Assembly: GCF_030161615.1 (NCBI RefSeq)
Contig: NZ_BSUN01000001.1
Location: forward strand, 1,674,001 to 1,738,000
Reading direction: 5' to 3'
Origin: Demequina litorisediminis
GTDB taxonomy: Bacteria > Actinomycetota > Actinomycetes > Actinomycetales > Demequinaceae
DNA: 64,000 nt
Shown here: piece after piece, positions 9,921-18,449 of the stretch
Layout of the letters: each line of letters starts with the position of its first letter
Numbering within the stretch: the stretch's first letter is position 1
Position numbers and translations under genes: made by a program
Notes under the pieces: model-generated
What the model was told of the DNA's origin: nothing
Seen by the model: only the letters and a program-made list of their open reading frames with translations
Database searches by the model: none

Positions 9921-11381
9921 ATGTCCGCGCCTGCGCGCACTGGCCTGCTCGGCCGCGTCGACGGCTACTTCGAGATCACGGAGCGGGGTTCTACCTTCGC
10001 CCAGGAGATCCGCGGTGGCCTCACCACCTTCTTCACGATGGCCTACATCGTGGTCCTTAACCCCCTGATCATCGGCACCGTCGCCGACGGCCAGGGCAAC
10101 TTCCTCGGCGGCGTGAGCTCGCCCAAGGAGGCCATCCCCCTGGTGGCCGCGGCCACCGCCCTGATCGCGGGTCTGCTGTCGATCCTGATGGGTGTGTGGG
10201 CACGCTTCCCGCTCGCCATGGCGGCCGGCCTCGGCATCAACGCCTTCCTCGCGTACGGCATCGCCTCGCGTGAGGGCATGACCTGGCCCGAGGCGATGGG
10301 CTTCGTGGTGATCGAGGGCATCGTCATTACGGTGCTGGTCCTCAGCGGCTTCCGCAAGGCGGTCTTCGCGGCCGTCCCGGCGTTCCTCAAGCAGGCGATC
10401 GCCGTCGGCATCGGCCTGTTCCTGGCCTTCCTGGGTCTGGCCGATGCGGGCATCGTCACCGCCGGCTCCGGCACCTTGGTGCAGTTCGGCCAGGGTGGCT
10501 ACATCGCGACGTGGCCCATGGTCGTGTTCTTCATCGGCCTCATCACGGCCATCGTGTTGATGGTGAAGAAGGTGCGCGGCGCACTGCTCATCTCGATCGT
10601 GGTCGCGACCGTGGCGGCCGTCGTCGTCGAGGCCGTTGCTGGGCTTGGCCGTGCCGGTGCCGAGAACCCCGGCGGCTGGGCAAATATGGTCCCGACCCTC
10701 GGTGACGAGGTCGTGTCGGTGCCCGACTTCAGCCTCATCGGCCAGGTCGACATCTTCGGCGGCTTCACGTCGCTGCCGGTGCTCACCGCGCTGCTGCTGA
10801 TCTTCTCGCTCCTCATCACCGACTTCTTCGACACCATGGGCACCATGACCGCCGTCGGTGCCGAGGCTGGTCTGAACGACAAGGACGGCAACCCGCCGCG
10901 CGCGCAGCAGGTGCTGCTCGTCGACTCGATCGGTGCCGCCGCCGGTGGTCTCGGATCGGTGTCCTCGAACACCTCGTATGTCGAGTCCGCCGCCGGTGTG
11001 GGTGACGGTGCGCGCACCGGTCTCGCCCCCGTGGTGACCGGTATCGCGTTCCTGCTGTCGACCTTCCTGACGCCGCTGTACGCCCTGGTGCCGTTCGAGG
11101 CCGCCGGTCCCGTGCTCGTCGTGGTCGGCTTCCTGATGGTGTCGCAGATCGCGGGCCTTGACTGGAAGGACTACCGGATCGCGATCCCCGCGTTCCTGAC
11201 CTTCATCGTGATGCCGTTCGGCTACTCGATTTCCGCCGGTATCGGCGTGGGCTTCATCTCGTTCGTGATCATCCAGATCGCCACCGGTGGCGCGCGCAAG
11301 GTCCACCCGCTGATGTGGGGTGCGGCCGCGGCCTTCGTCGTGTACTTCGCGCTTGGCCCCATCATGGATGCCGTCGCGTAA
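9921..11381 (+). CDS. NCS2 family purine permease (AzgA-like)
   Basis: This 486-residue protein has 12 or more hydrophobic segments and the AzgA-type signatures ITERGSTFAQEIRGGLTTFF near the N-terminus, MAAGLGINAFLAYG, LLITDFFDTMGTMTAVGAEA and SSNTSYVESAAGVGDGARTG. These belong to the adenine/guanine/hypoxanthine permease branch, which imports purines with protons. GAGGAGAC precedes the ATG at 9921 at normal spacing. The frame is intact over its full length. A strong terminator follows, so it is probably monocistronic. Confidence 0.92.
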   Translation: MSAPARTGLLGRVDGYFEITERGSTFAQEIRGGLTTFFTMAYIVVLNPLIIGTVADGQGNFLGGVSSPKEAIPLVAAATALIAGLLSILMGVWARFPLAMAAGLGINAFLAYGIASREGMTWPEAMGFVVIEGIVITVLVLSGFRKAVFAAVPAFLKQAIAVGIGLFLAFLGLADAGIVTAGSGTLVQFGQGGYIATWPMVVFFIGLITAIVLMVKKVRGALLISIVVATVAAVVVEAVAGLGRAGAENPGGWANMVPTLGDEVVSVPDFSLIGQVDIFGGFTSLPVLTALLLIFSLLITDFFDTMGTMTAVGAEAGLNDKDGNPPRAQQVLLVDSIGAAAGGLGSVSSNTSYVESAAGVGDGARTGLAPVVTGIAFLLSTFLTPLYALVPFEAAGPVLVVVGFLMVSQIAGLDWKDYRIAIPAFLTFIVMPFGYSISAGIGVGFISFVIIQIATGGARKVHPLMWGAAAAFVVYFALGPIMDAVA

Positions 11382-11396
11382 GTCATCGCTTGACGC

Positions 11397-11433
11397 CGCG
11401 CCCCCGTCTCCCCGCTGAGGAGACGGGGGCGCG
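11397..11433 (+). terminator. Rho-independent terminator after purine permease
   Basis: A 15-bp perfect stem (CGCGCCCCCGTCTCC with GGAGACGGGGGCGCG) starts 15 bases after the stop codon; TCGTTT follows. Confidence 0.82.
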
Positions 11434-11494
11434 GTCGTTTCCGCGCCGGCTCCCAGTCCTTGCCGCCCCCGGTTGTCCCCACCTCCTTCCTCGT

Positions 11495-11559
11495 GCCGCA
11501 AATGCGGCCATTTGCGGCTCGACGAGGCGTGAAGTGCCGCAAATGCGGCCATGTGCGGC
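11495..11559. repeat. Two tandem copies of a GCCGCAAAT inverted repeat
   Basis: Copy 1 (11495-11518) is GCCGCAAAT-GCGGCC-ATTTGCGGC with perfect 9-bp arms; copy 2 (11536-11559) differs by one base in the right arm. They start 41 bp apart, about four helical turns, upstream of the hadA-like gene. They could be paired operators or a small interspersed repeat. Confidence 0.6.
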
Positions 11560-11607
11560 AGCCGGAGGGGTGGGGTGGGGCCGTTCGCTAGGCTTGAGGA
11601 CGTGCCA

Positions 11608-12048
11608 GTGAATCCCGATGCCGTGGGCCGCGAATACGGCCCCTTCGAGCCGTACGAGGTGACTCGCGTGAAGATCCGCGAGTTCGCCGACGCCGTGGAC
11701 GCCCGCTCGGGCGCCCACCAGGATGTCGCGGTCGCGCGTGCCGAGGGCTACGCCGACCTGGTCGCCCCGAGCACCTTCGCCGTGATCATCGCGCAGAAGG
11801 CCGAGTTCCACGTGGTGGTGGACCCCGAGGTGGGCGTCGACTTCTCGCGCGTGGTGCACGCCGAAGAGCGCTTCACCCACGTGCGACCGCTCGTGGCAGG
11901 CGACGTCATCTCGACCACCATCCACATCGACGCGATCAAACAGCGCGCAGGCATCGCCATGGTGACGACCCGCGCGGAGTTGGCCGACGCCGACGGCGCC
12001 CCCGTTGCCACGGTGGTCTCGACCCTGGCCGTGAGGGAGGACGCATGA
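11608..12048 (+). CDS. HadA-like (R)-hydratase subunit (FAS1-type dehydratase domain)
   Basis: This is a MaoC-N/FAS1-type hot-dog protein of about 146 residues, homologous to the HadA/HadC subunit of mycobacterial 3-hydroxyacyl-ACP dehydratase. Recognisable stretches are GREYGPFEPYEVTRVKIREF, VAPSTFAVII and EERFTHVRPLVAGDVI. The partner gene overlaps by four bases (ATGA), so the two subunits are translationally coupled and probably form a heterodimer. GTG at 11608 is preferred because GAGGA ends 7 bases upstream; GTG at 11602 would place it 1 base away. Organisms of this type lack mycolic acids in general, so a role in ordinary fatty-acid or other acyl dehydration is inferred. Confidence 0.85.
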   Translation: MNPDAVGREYGPFEPYEVTRVKIREFADAVDARSGAHQDVAVARAEGYADLVAPSTFAVIIAQKAEFHVVVDPEVGVDFSRVVHAEERFTHVRPLVAGDVISTTIHIDAIKQRAGIAMVTTRAELADADGAPVATVVSTLAVREDA

Positions 12049-12476
12049 CCGAGTCGACCAGCCCCAGTTTTGCGGGACTTGAGGTGGGCCTGGTGGTCGC
12101 CGAACGTGAGGTCGCCCTCACGCGCGACGCCCTCGTGCGCTACGCAGGTGCCTCCGGAGACTTCAACCCCATCCACTACAACGACGTGTTCGCCGTCGAG
12201 GTGGGTCTGCCCGGCGTGATCGCGCACGGCATGCTCACCATGGGCGTGGGCGCCTCGGTGGTCGAGGAGTGGGCCGGCGCGGGAAACGTCGCCGACTACC
12301 AGGTGCGCTTCACCCGTCCCATCCCTGTGCCGAACCCCGGCGAGGCGGTGGTCTCCGTCCGCGCGGTTATTGGCGCACTGGACGAGGAACGCCGCACCGC
12401 GCGCGTGGACCTGACCGTGGAGCACGACGGGGCCAGGGTCTTGGGCAAAGCCCAGGCCGTCGTCGACTGCGAATAG
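12045..12476 (+). CDS. HadB-like MaoC dehydratase catalytic subunit
   Basis: This 143-residue MaoC-family hot-dog protein carries the hydratase motif ASGDFNPIHYND, with the catalytic Asp and His, then GLPGVIAHGMLTMG. It resembles HadB, the catalytic partner of HadA or HadC, which dehydrates 3-hydroxyacyl thioesters. It overlaps the hadA-like gene by four bases. The rpmG-hadA-hadB-murB neighbourhood is conserved in actinobacteria, but here a LacI regulator and an MFS gene are placed between hadB and murB. Confidence 0.9.
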   Translation: MTESTSPSFAGLEVGLVVAEREVALTRDALVRYAGASGDFNPIHYNDVFAVEVGLPGVIAHGMLTMGVGASVVEEWAGAGNVADYQVRFTRPIPVPNPGEAVVSVRAVIGALDEERRTARVDLTVEHDGARVLGKAQAVVDCE

Positions 12477-12497
12477 TCCCGCCGCACCGCCGGGGCC

Positions 12498-13589
12498 TCA
12501 ACCTCGCGCGTTGGCCCGGGGCTCAGCGCCCCGAGCCTCACCGGGGCCGTCGAGGTGCCGATGCGTAGGCTCGAGCGGGGTGAGCACGGATGCAGGCTCC
12601 TCGCCCGCGAGCAGGTCCTTGACGGCCTTCGCGAGCGCATGACCCTTCTCGACGCCGTCCTGGTAGACCGTCGTAAGTTCGAGTGGGGCGAGCCAGGGCA
12701 GGTCGAGTCCGTCGAACCCGGTGATCGAGACGTCGCCGGGGACCGAGAGATCGAGCTCACGCGCCGCGAGCACCACGCCCGCCGCGAGCAGGTCGGACTG
12801 CACCACCAGCGCCGTCGGCTGCGACTCGTGAGCCAGCGCCAGGTGACCGGCGGCGATGCCCTCCGCCACCATCGACTCGCGTGACTCGACCACCACACAG
12901 GGACGCACTCCGGCGAGTCGGAACGCCTCGAGGCGGTGGTGCATCGGCGCCCAGGACGTCTCCGGCCAGTAGTCGGCGGGACGCAGCGACGTCTCAAGGC
13001 CCGGGGCGTGCGGCAACGTGATGGTGCCGATGCGCTCGTGCCCGAGCGACACCAGGTGCTCGATGAGTTCGACCGTGGCCGATGTGTCGTCGATGGTGAC
13101 CTGGCCGCCACCGGCGGGCGGTTCGGCGTCCATGACCACCACGGGCAGGCCGCGCTTGCGCAGGATGGCGAGGGCGGGGTCATCGTGGTCGCGGACGCGC
13201 AGCACGACGGCGGCGTCCATGGGGGCGGACTCGAGGAGCGACGTCTCTCCCTCGTCGCCGCGGGGCGCCGGGATGAGCAGGGCTCCAAGGCCCATCTCTC
13301 CGAGGTCGGAGATGAGGCCGTCCATGACGTTGAGGATGAGGGGGCGCGGAAGGCGAGCGTGAGCGAGTCGTGGATCACCACGCCGATGACCCCTGAACGG
13401 CCCGAGCGCAACGCCCGCGCCTGGGCGGACGGACCGGTGTAACCCAGGCTCGTCGGCGGCGCGCACCACCTTTGCCTTCATTTCGGGGGAGATGGGGCCG
13501 GCGCCCGAGTAGGCAAGCGACACCGTCGACAGGGACACCTTTGCCTTGGCGGCAACATCGGCCATCGTGGGTCGTCGGGTCCTGGCCAC
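12498..13589 (-). CDS. LacI family transcriptional regulator; two frameshifts
   Basis: The N-terminal helix-turn-helix (TMADVAAKAKVSLSTVSLAY) and hinge are followed by a periplasmic-binding-protein-like effector domain (LVSLGHERIGTITLP, ITGFDGLDLPWLAPLELTTV). The GTG at 13589 has AGGAGG 4 bases upstream. One frame break near 13450 (GAGCCTGGG for GAGCTGGG) and one missing base near 13346 disturb residues 45-80; correction gives ADELGYTGPSAQARALRSGR and LAFRDPLILNVMDGL. It is divergent from the MFS gene at 13688, a plausible target. The effector sugar is unknown. Confidence 0.88.
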   Translation of the reverse strand: MARTRRPTMADVAAKAKVSLSTVSLAYSGAGPISPEMKAKVVRAADEPGLHRSVRPGAGVALGPFRGHRRGDPRLAHARLPRPLILNVMDGLISDLGEMGLGALLIPAPRGDEGETSLLESAPMDAAVVLRVRDHDDPALAILRKRGLPVVVMDAEPPAGGGQVTIDDTSATVELIEHLVSLGHERIGTITLPHAPGLETSLRPADYWPETSWAPMHHRLEAFRLAGVRPCVVVESRESMVAEGIAAGHLALAHESQPTALVVQSDLLAAGVVLAARELDLSVPGDVSITGFDGLDLPWLAPLELTTVYQDGVEKGHALAKAVKDLLAGEEPASVLTPLEPTHRHLDGPGEARGAEPRANARG

Positions 13590-13687
13590 AGCGCCTCCTG
13601 TTCGTGGGTGCTCCTACACTAGTGCCGCCCCATTTTCCCTCGCGCCGCATGGATCCTTGCGACGGCGATGCGTCAGGAGTCCTGCCA

Positions 13688-15042
13688 GTGCCAAGCGCCC
13701 GCTTTGCCCCCACCACGACTCCCGATGCCCGGCGCGTCGCTCAGGCACGGCTCGGGGTCCTCGCGCTCTTTGCGCTGATGGGCGCCTGCATGGCGACCTT
13801 CTTGTCGCGCGTGCCCACCATCCGCGACCTGCTCGGGGTGAGCTCGGGTGAGTGGCGCTGCTCATCGCGCTGGGCGCCATCGGCTCGCTGATCGCGCTGC
13901 TGGTGACCGGGTGGGCGGCGGCCCGCTTCGGGACTCGTGCCCTGCTCGTGTGGTCAAGCGTGGGCTGGGCCGTGGCGATCATTCTGGTGGGGCTCTCGAC
14001 GGCGATGTCGGCGACGTGGCTGTTCTCGCTCGGCTACTTCCTGGTGACGTTCTCGATGGCGTTTACCAACGTGGCCATCAACGCCGAGGCCGCGACGGTG
14101 GAGCGCTTCATGGGCCGGGCGATCATGAGCCAGTTCCACGGCACGTTCTCCCTGGGCGTGGCGATCAGCCTTGGCGTGGGCGCAGCGCTGAGTCATGTGG
14201 GCGTCAACCCCGTGTGGCATTTCCTCGGCGCCGCCGCTGTCATCACCGCCGTCCGCCTCGCGATCGTGCCGGTCTCCTGCCTCGACGGCAGCGCCCAGCC
14301 TGTCAGCGCATCGGCCACGCTGGGAGGCCCCTTCGCCACCGCGAAGGCCGAGTACCGCGAGCGACGCGTCATCCTCATCGGCCTCATCGTGTTCGCTGCC
14401 TCGATGACCGAGATGACGGCGGCCCAGTGGATGGCCCTCACCATCGTCGACGACTTCGACCGTCCGGAGGCCATGGGCGACGTCATCTACTGGGTGTTCG
14501 TGGTGGCCATGGTGACGGTCCGATGGTTTGGCGCGCCTATCATCGCCCGCCTGGGCCGCGTGGTGTCACTGCGCATCTCGGCGGTGCTGGTGGTGGCAGG
14601 CCTGCTGGTCTTCGCCTTCGCGCCGGCATTCTCGTGGATTCCGTTCGGTGCCGTGCTGTGGGGCATGGGAGCCGCCCTCGGTGTCCCGATCGCGTTCACG
14701 GCCGCCGCCGACGACCCCACGCGCGCCGCCGCCCGCGTCGCCGCGGTGGCGTCCTTCTCCACGGTGGCGGGCCTGCTGGTGCCGCAACTCATCGGCTTCC
14801 TCGGCGAGGTGGTGCCGCTGCGCGACGCGCTGCTGGTGGTTGCCGCGGCATCGGCCACGTCCTTCGCTCTGGCCCGCGCGGTGCGCACGGAGGGTGCCCT
14901 GTTCGGTTCGCAGCGTGCCGCGAGGCGCCGCGCCGAGCGTGCCGCCCTCGAGGCCGACGAGGCCGGGGCCGGCGGTGCGGGCTACATCGACGACGACGAT
15001 CAGGGTCCGTCGTCGAGCTCTTCCACCCCTCACACCTCCTAG
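13688..15042 (+). CDS. MFS transporter; one frameshift
   Basis: About 450 residues with 12 predicted helices of the major facilitator superfamily, of the kind often annotated as FucP/YbjJ-like. Helix 1 reads LGVLALFALMGACMATFLSR and the loop after helix 2 VTGWAAARFGTRALLV. GTG at 13688 is chosen for the AGGAG at 13675-13679, 8 bases upstream. One base is missing near 13852-13856, between SSGEW and ALLIALGAIG. The C-terminus ends in an acidic and serine-rich tail. It is divergent from the LacI regulator, which probably controls it. It ends 10 bases before murB, so read-through is possible. Confidence 0.85.
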
Positions 15043-15052
15043 GCTGAGAGAC

Positions 15053-16165
15053 ATGACCACCCTCGCCGATCTCACCACCCTGCGCGTCGGCGGCCCGGCA
15101 CGGAACGTTGTCGAGGCGCGCTCCGAGCGCGACCTGATCGACGCCGTGCGAGAGGCCGATGCCACTGGCACGCCCCTCCTGATGCTGGGCGGCGGCTCCA
15201 ACCTGCTCGTGGGGGACCAGGGGTTTGATGGCGTGGTGGTGCGCGACGCCCGGTCCGAGATTTCGCTCCAGAACGATGGCGCATGCGGCGGAGTCTCGAT
15301 CACCGCGACAGCGGGCACGCCGTGGGATCACCTGGTGGAGACCGCCGTCGCCGAGGACTGGATGGGGCTCGAGGCGCTGTCCGGTATCCCCGGCTCTACG
15401 GGCGCCACTCCGGTGCAGAACGTGGGCGCGTACGGTCAGGAAGTAGGCGACACCATCGCGCTCGTGCGCACCTGGGACCGCACCGAGGAGCGCGTGCGGT
15501 CGTTCCCGCTGGTGGCACTCCAGTTCGGGTATCGCGACTCGCTGCTCAAGCGGTCGATGCGCGGGGAGGCGCCGGACGGCGGCGTCTGGCATCCCACCCC
15601 GCGGTACATCGTCCTCGACGTCACGTTCCACACCCGGATGGCGACGCTGTCTGCCCCCATCCGCTACGCCCAACTGGCGGCCGCGCTCGACGTGGCCGAG
15701 GGGGAGCGTGCGCCGTTGACCGAGGTGCGCGAGGCCGTGCTCGCGCTGCGCCGCTCCAAGGGGATGGTGCTCGACTCGGGTGACCACGACACGTGGTCCG
15801 CAGGGTCGTTCTTTACCAATCCCCTTCTCGACGAGGCATCGGCGGCCGCACTGCCGCAGGACGCGCCGCGCTACGCCGCCGCCGGCGGCAAGGTCAAGAC
15901 GTCGGCGGCCTGGCTGATCGAGCACGCCGGCTTCTCCCGCGGCTTCGCCGTCGCGGCCGATGCGCGCGCGTCCCTGTCGACCAAGCACACCCTTGCGCTG
16001 ACCAACCGCGGAGGCGCCACGGCGGCCGATGTGGTGGCGCTGGCGCGCGCCGTGCAGGCAGGCGTTGCCGAGCGCTTCGGCATCGCGCTGGTGCCCGAGC
16101 CCGTGACCGTCGGCGTCACGCTCGAGGTCTCCGGTTCGCACGGCCGGAGTGTGCCACGGGTGTGA
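15053..16165 (+). CDS. murB: UDP-N-acetylmuramate dehydrogenase
   Basis: MurB reduces UDP-GlcNAc enolpyruvate to UDP-MurNAc with NADPH and FAD in peptidoglycan synthesis. FAD-binding motifs are LTTLRVGGPA, LMLGGGSNLLV and ALSGIPGSTGATPVQNVGAYGQE. GSFFTNPLL contains the catalytic serine region and GGKVKTSAAWLIE follows. Length is 370 residues, typical of the actinobacterial form. The ribosome site AGGCTGAGAG probably hides another AGCT insertion. The frame is intact throughout. Confidence 0.95.
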   Translation: MTTLADLTTLRVGGPARNVVEARSERDLIDAVREADATGTPLLMLGGGSNLLVGDQGFDGVVVRDARSEISLQNDGACGGVSITATAGTPWDHLVETAVAEDWMGLEALSGIPGSTGATPVQNVGAYGQEVGDTIALVRTWDRTEERVRSFPLVALQFGYRDSLLKRSMRGEAPDGGVWHPTPRYIVLDVTFHTRMATLSAPIRYAQLAAALDVAEGERAPLTEVREAVLALRRSKGMVLDSGDHDTWSAGSFFTNPLLDEASAAALPQDAPRYAAAGGKVKTSAAWLIEHAGFSRGFAVAADARASLSTKHTLALTNRGGATAADVVALARAVQAGVAERFGIALVPEPVTVGVTLEVSGSHGRSVPRV

Positions 16166-16184
16166 ACCTGCATACGCTGTGCCC

Positions 16185-16466
16185 ATGACTGAATCCGCAC
16201 CGTCCGTAGACCCTGCACTGCCCGGAGGCCGCATTCGCTTTCCCGGCGTGGGTATCGCCTTGGTGGCCGTCGCCGTGGTGCTGCTGCCGATCGGTGTGTT
16301 GACGCTTCTCGGCACCTCCAGTCGGGGCTTCTTCGAGAACGCCCCCACCCAAGCGAGCATCGGCGCCCTCATGATCCTCATCGGTGCCGTCGCCCTCATC
16401 GGTGCCGCCGTCATCGCAGGTGTGCGCGCGATCGCGCAGCAGTACCGAGCGGCGGAGCGTCGCTAG
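16185..16466 (+). CDS. Small two-helix membrane protein, unknown
   Basis: A 93-residue protein with two hydrophobic segments (residues about 22-45 and 60-82) and a short basic tail (AIAQQYRAAERR). It starts 19 bases after the murB stop and is probably co-transcribed. I do not recognise a family. Its composition and codon use match its neighbours, so it is likely to be real. Confidence 0.65.
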   Translation: MTESAPSVDPALPGGRIRFPGVGIALVAVAVVLLPIGVLTLLGTSSRGFFENAPTQASIGALMILIGAVALIGAAVIAGVRAIAQQYRAAERR

Positions 16467-16552
16467 CGCGCATCACGCGTATCTGAGAAGAGTTCTTGCT
16501 AGGGTCGCCGGTGACGCGCAGGCGTCGAGACACATCCGGGGGTTCATACAGC

Positions 16553-17869
16553 ATGGTTGATTACGACGACCTCCCCACGATTGTGGGGCAGATGAAGCGC
16601 GCGGCCATCGATTGTTGGATGGCTGATCAAGGTTTCTACCCCAATTGGGGTAACGACATGATCTACGCCAAGTGGGGCTGGATGCTCAACTTCTACAACC
16701 GCCCCGCTGCAGACGGCTCGGGCGGCGGTGACGGCAATGGCGTCAAGGATTCGGTGGCCGAGGAGTTTGACGCGATTCGGGGAGTGATCGATTCCCGCGT
16801 TGCCAAGTGGCAGGGGCTCCCGGACGGCGCAGCGTGTGCCACCCCACGGAGCGCGGCCAACTCCACCACGGCTGTACTCGGGGGTCCTCCGCAACGGCGA
16901 CCGTCCAGGGCGGCGGTGAGATCGCGACGGCGAACGGGACCATCGAGGCCGTCATCGTGAACAACCTGCGCGGGAGCTTTCCGGACGCCCTTCCTGGACA
17001 AGTACTACACCCAGTTCTCGAAGGTCACGCATGGCCTTGCGGACGCGTGCGTCATCCTCGAGGCGAACTATGCGGCGGAGCAGGCGATGTGGCCTGCCGC
17101 GCGCAAGGACGTGGCTGTCATCTGTGACGCCGCACGTGCAGCGTGGGAGAAGCAAGCGGGCGACTCCGCCGCCGCCAACGGCACTTTCGCCTTGACGGTG
17201 GTTGCCGCCGTGGCGGGCGTCGTGTCATCGGTGGTGACCGCTGGAGCCGGAACCGTTGCGGCGGTCTCGGTCCTTGGCGGCATTGCGACGCTCGCGAGTA
17301 CCGGCGTGGCAGCCATTGCCCACGAAACGGCGGTCTCGGGAAGTTCCTACCTCGAGATCCTGGAGTCACTGACGGACTCGCTTGGCGATCTGGACGAGGC
17401 GCTCACGGCCCAGGAGAGTGCGCTCGTCACCATGCTGAACGATGCCGCATCGGCCATCCGCGATGAGCCTCGCGAGCTTCAACCTCGACGCGTTCGTACT
17501 GGGTGAGTACGAAACTCGCGACGACGCGATGATCCTGGATCGTTCAGACACGTCCATGGTGTCAACGAACATGGGCAGGGTCGAGACGGCGCTCGCCTCC
17601 GCAGCGACCACTCTCGGTAGTTCGCCCGTGACAAATCCGACCCCTCGCGAGCCAGGTGTCGGTCTCAGCACCGCAGGCTCCCACTATGCGGCGACCGACT
17701 TGTTCGATGTCGCGGCTCGGTGTCTCGAGCTCACGGCCGCTGAGTACACGCGTGGCCGGGAACTCTTCGATGCGATCGTCGACGACTACTTCGGCACGGA
17801 TGCCGACGCGCGCGCGACGGTCAACCGGTTGCAGGCGGACGAGGCGCTGCAGTCTGAGTGGGGGTGTGA
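16553..17869 (+). CDS. Unrecognised ESX-like helical protein with hydrophobic centre; several frameshifts
   Basis: The reconstructed product is about 438 residues. It starts MVDYDDLPTIVGQMKRAAID and is rich in Trp and Tyr near the N-terminus. It has a hydrophobic stretch (FALTVVAAVAGVVSSVVTAG and onward, about residues 200-250), a helical segment with heptad character, and a C-terminal helical part (AARCLELTAAEYTRGRELFD). That layout recalls long ESX-type secreted proteins but no family is certain. Breaks: missing G in the G5 run at 16880-16884, an extra C near 16990, an AGCT insertion near 17467, and a probable missing G at 17860-17864, which would end the gene at the TGA at 17867-17869. The next gene overlaps this stop. 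Confidence 0.6.
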
Positions 17870-18351
17870 CCGTGGAGAGCCAGTACCTCGGCGACATTCT
17901 CCTCGACGGAGGACCCGGCGGCGGCGCGATGGAAGCCGTGGTCACCGTGGACGGTCAGAGCCTCAACGTGCGGTTGGAGATCGACTACCCCGGGCGTTTG
18001 TCCGCAGCGGTCGTGCGGGACATCGACATGGTCTTTGACCAGTTCGCTTTCGTCGACAACCTCGGTCGCGAGACGGTCGCTCGCGGGCTCGCCCAGGAGG
18101 ATTCGGCGCCCGCTCGCCTCCGCCGAGCGTGGGAGGACGCTCGCGGTGGTGAGGGGGACGCCGAGGAGTTCCTTCGGGACCTGGCGCCCCAGCGCATCGT
18201 CATCACTCCTGATGGGGGCTCCGCCAACCGGGACAGGGTCGTGTTGTCGTATGCCGTCGCGGGGTCCCGCGTGCCTGGCACGGTGACCGTTCGCTTTGTG
18301 GAACCCACGGGGCCCGAGCTCGTTCCGGCACCATCACGTTCCTTCGGCTGA
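17866..18351 (+). CDS. Small acidic protein, DUF2004-like; possible partner of upstream gene
   Basis: A 161-residue soluble protein starting at GTG 17866, whose start overlaps the presumed TGA of the previous gene. The pattern YLGDILLDGG, then VTVDGQSLNVRLEIDYPGRL and a helical segment, resembles DUF2004/DUF6985 proteins, some of which act as immunity proteins in polymorphic toxin systems. The resemblance is by eye only. Coupled translation suggests that the two products work together. A strong terminator follows. Confidence 0.55.
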   Translation: MTVESQYLGDILLDGGPGGGAMEAVVTVDGQSLNVRLEIDYPGRLSAAVVRDIDMVFDQFAFVDNLGRETVARGLAQEDSAPARLRRAWEDARGGEGDAEEFLRDLAPQRIVITPDGGSANRDRVVLSYAVAGSRVPGTVTVRFVEPTGPELVPAPSRSFG

Positions 18352-18400
18352 GGCGTGGAGGCGCGGTGCCTGCGCCCGCCTCCACCGCCGTCACCATGCG

Positions 18401-18436
18401 AAAGGCCCGGCCACCCTTGCGGATGACCGGGCCTTT
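18401..18436. terminator. Bidirectional hairpin terminator between convergent genes
   Basis: AAAGGCCCGG (18401-18410) pairs with CCGGGCCTTT (18427-18436). The A and T ends serve both the plus-strand gene ending at 18351 and the minus-strand permease ending at 18450. Confidence 0.8.
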
Positions 18437-18449
18437 GGCGTGGTGAGGG

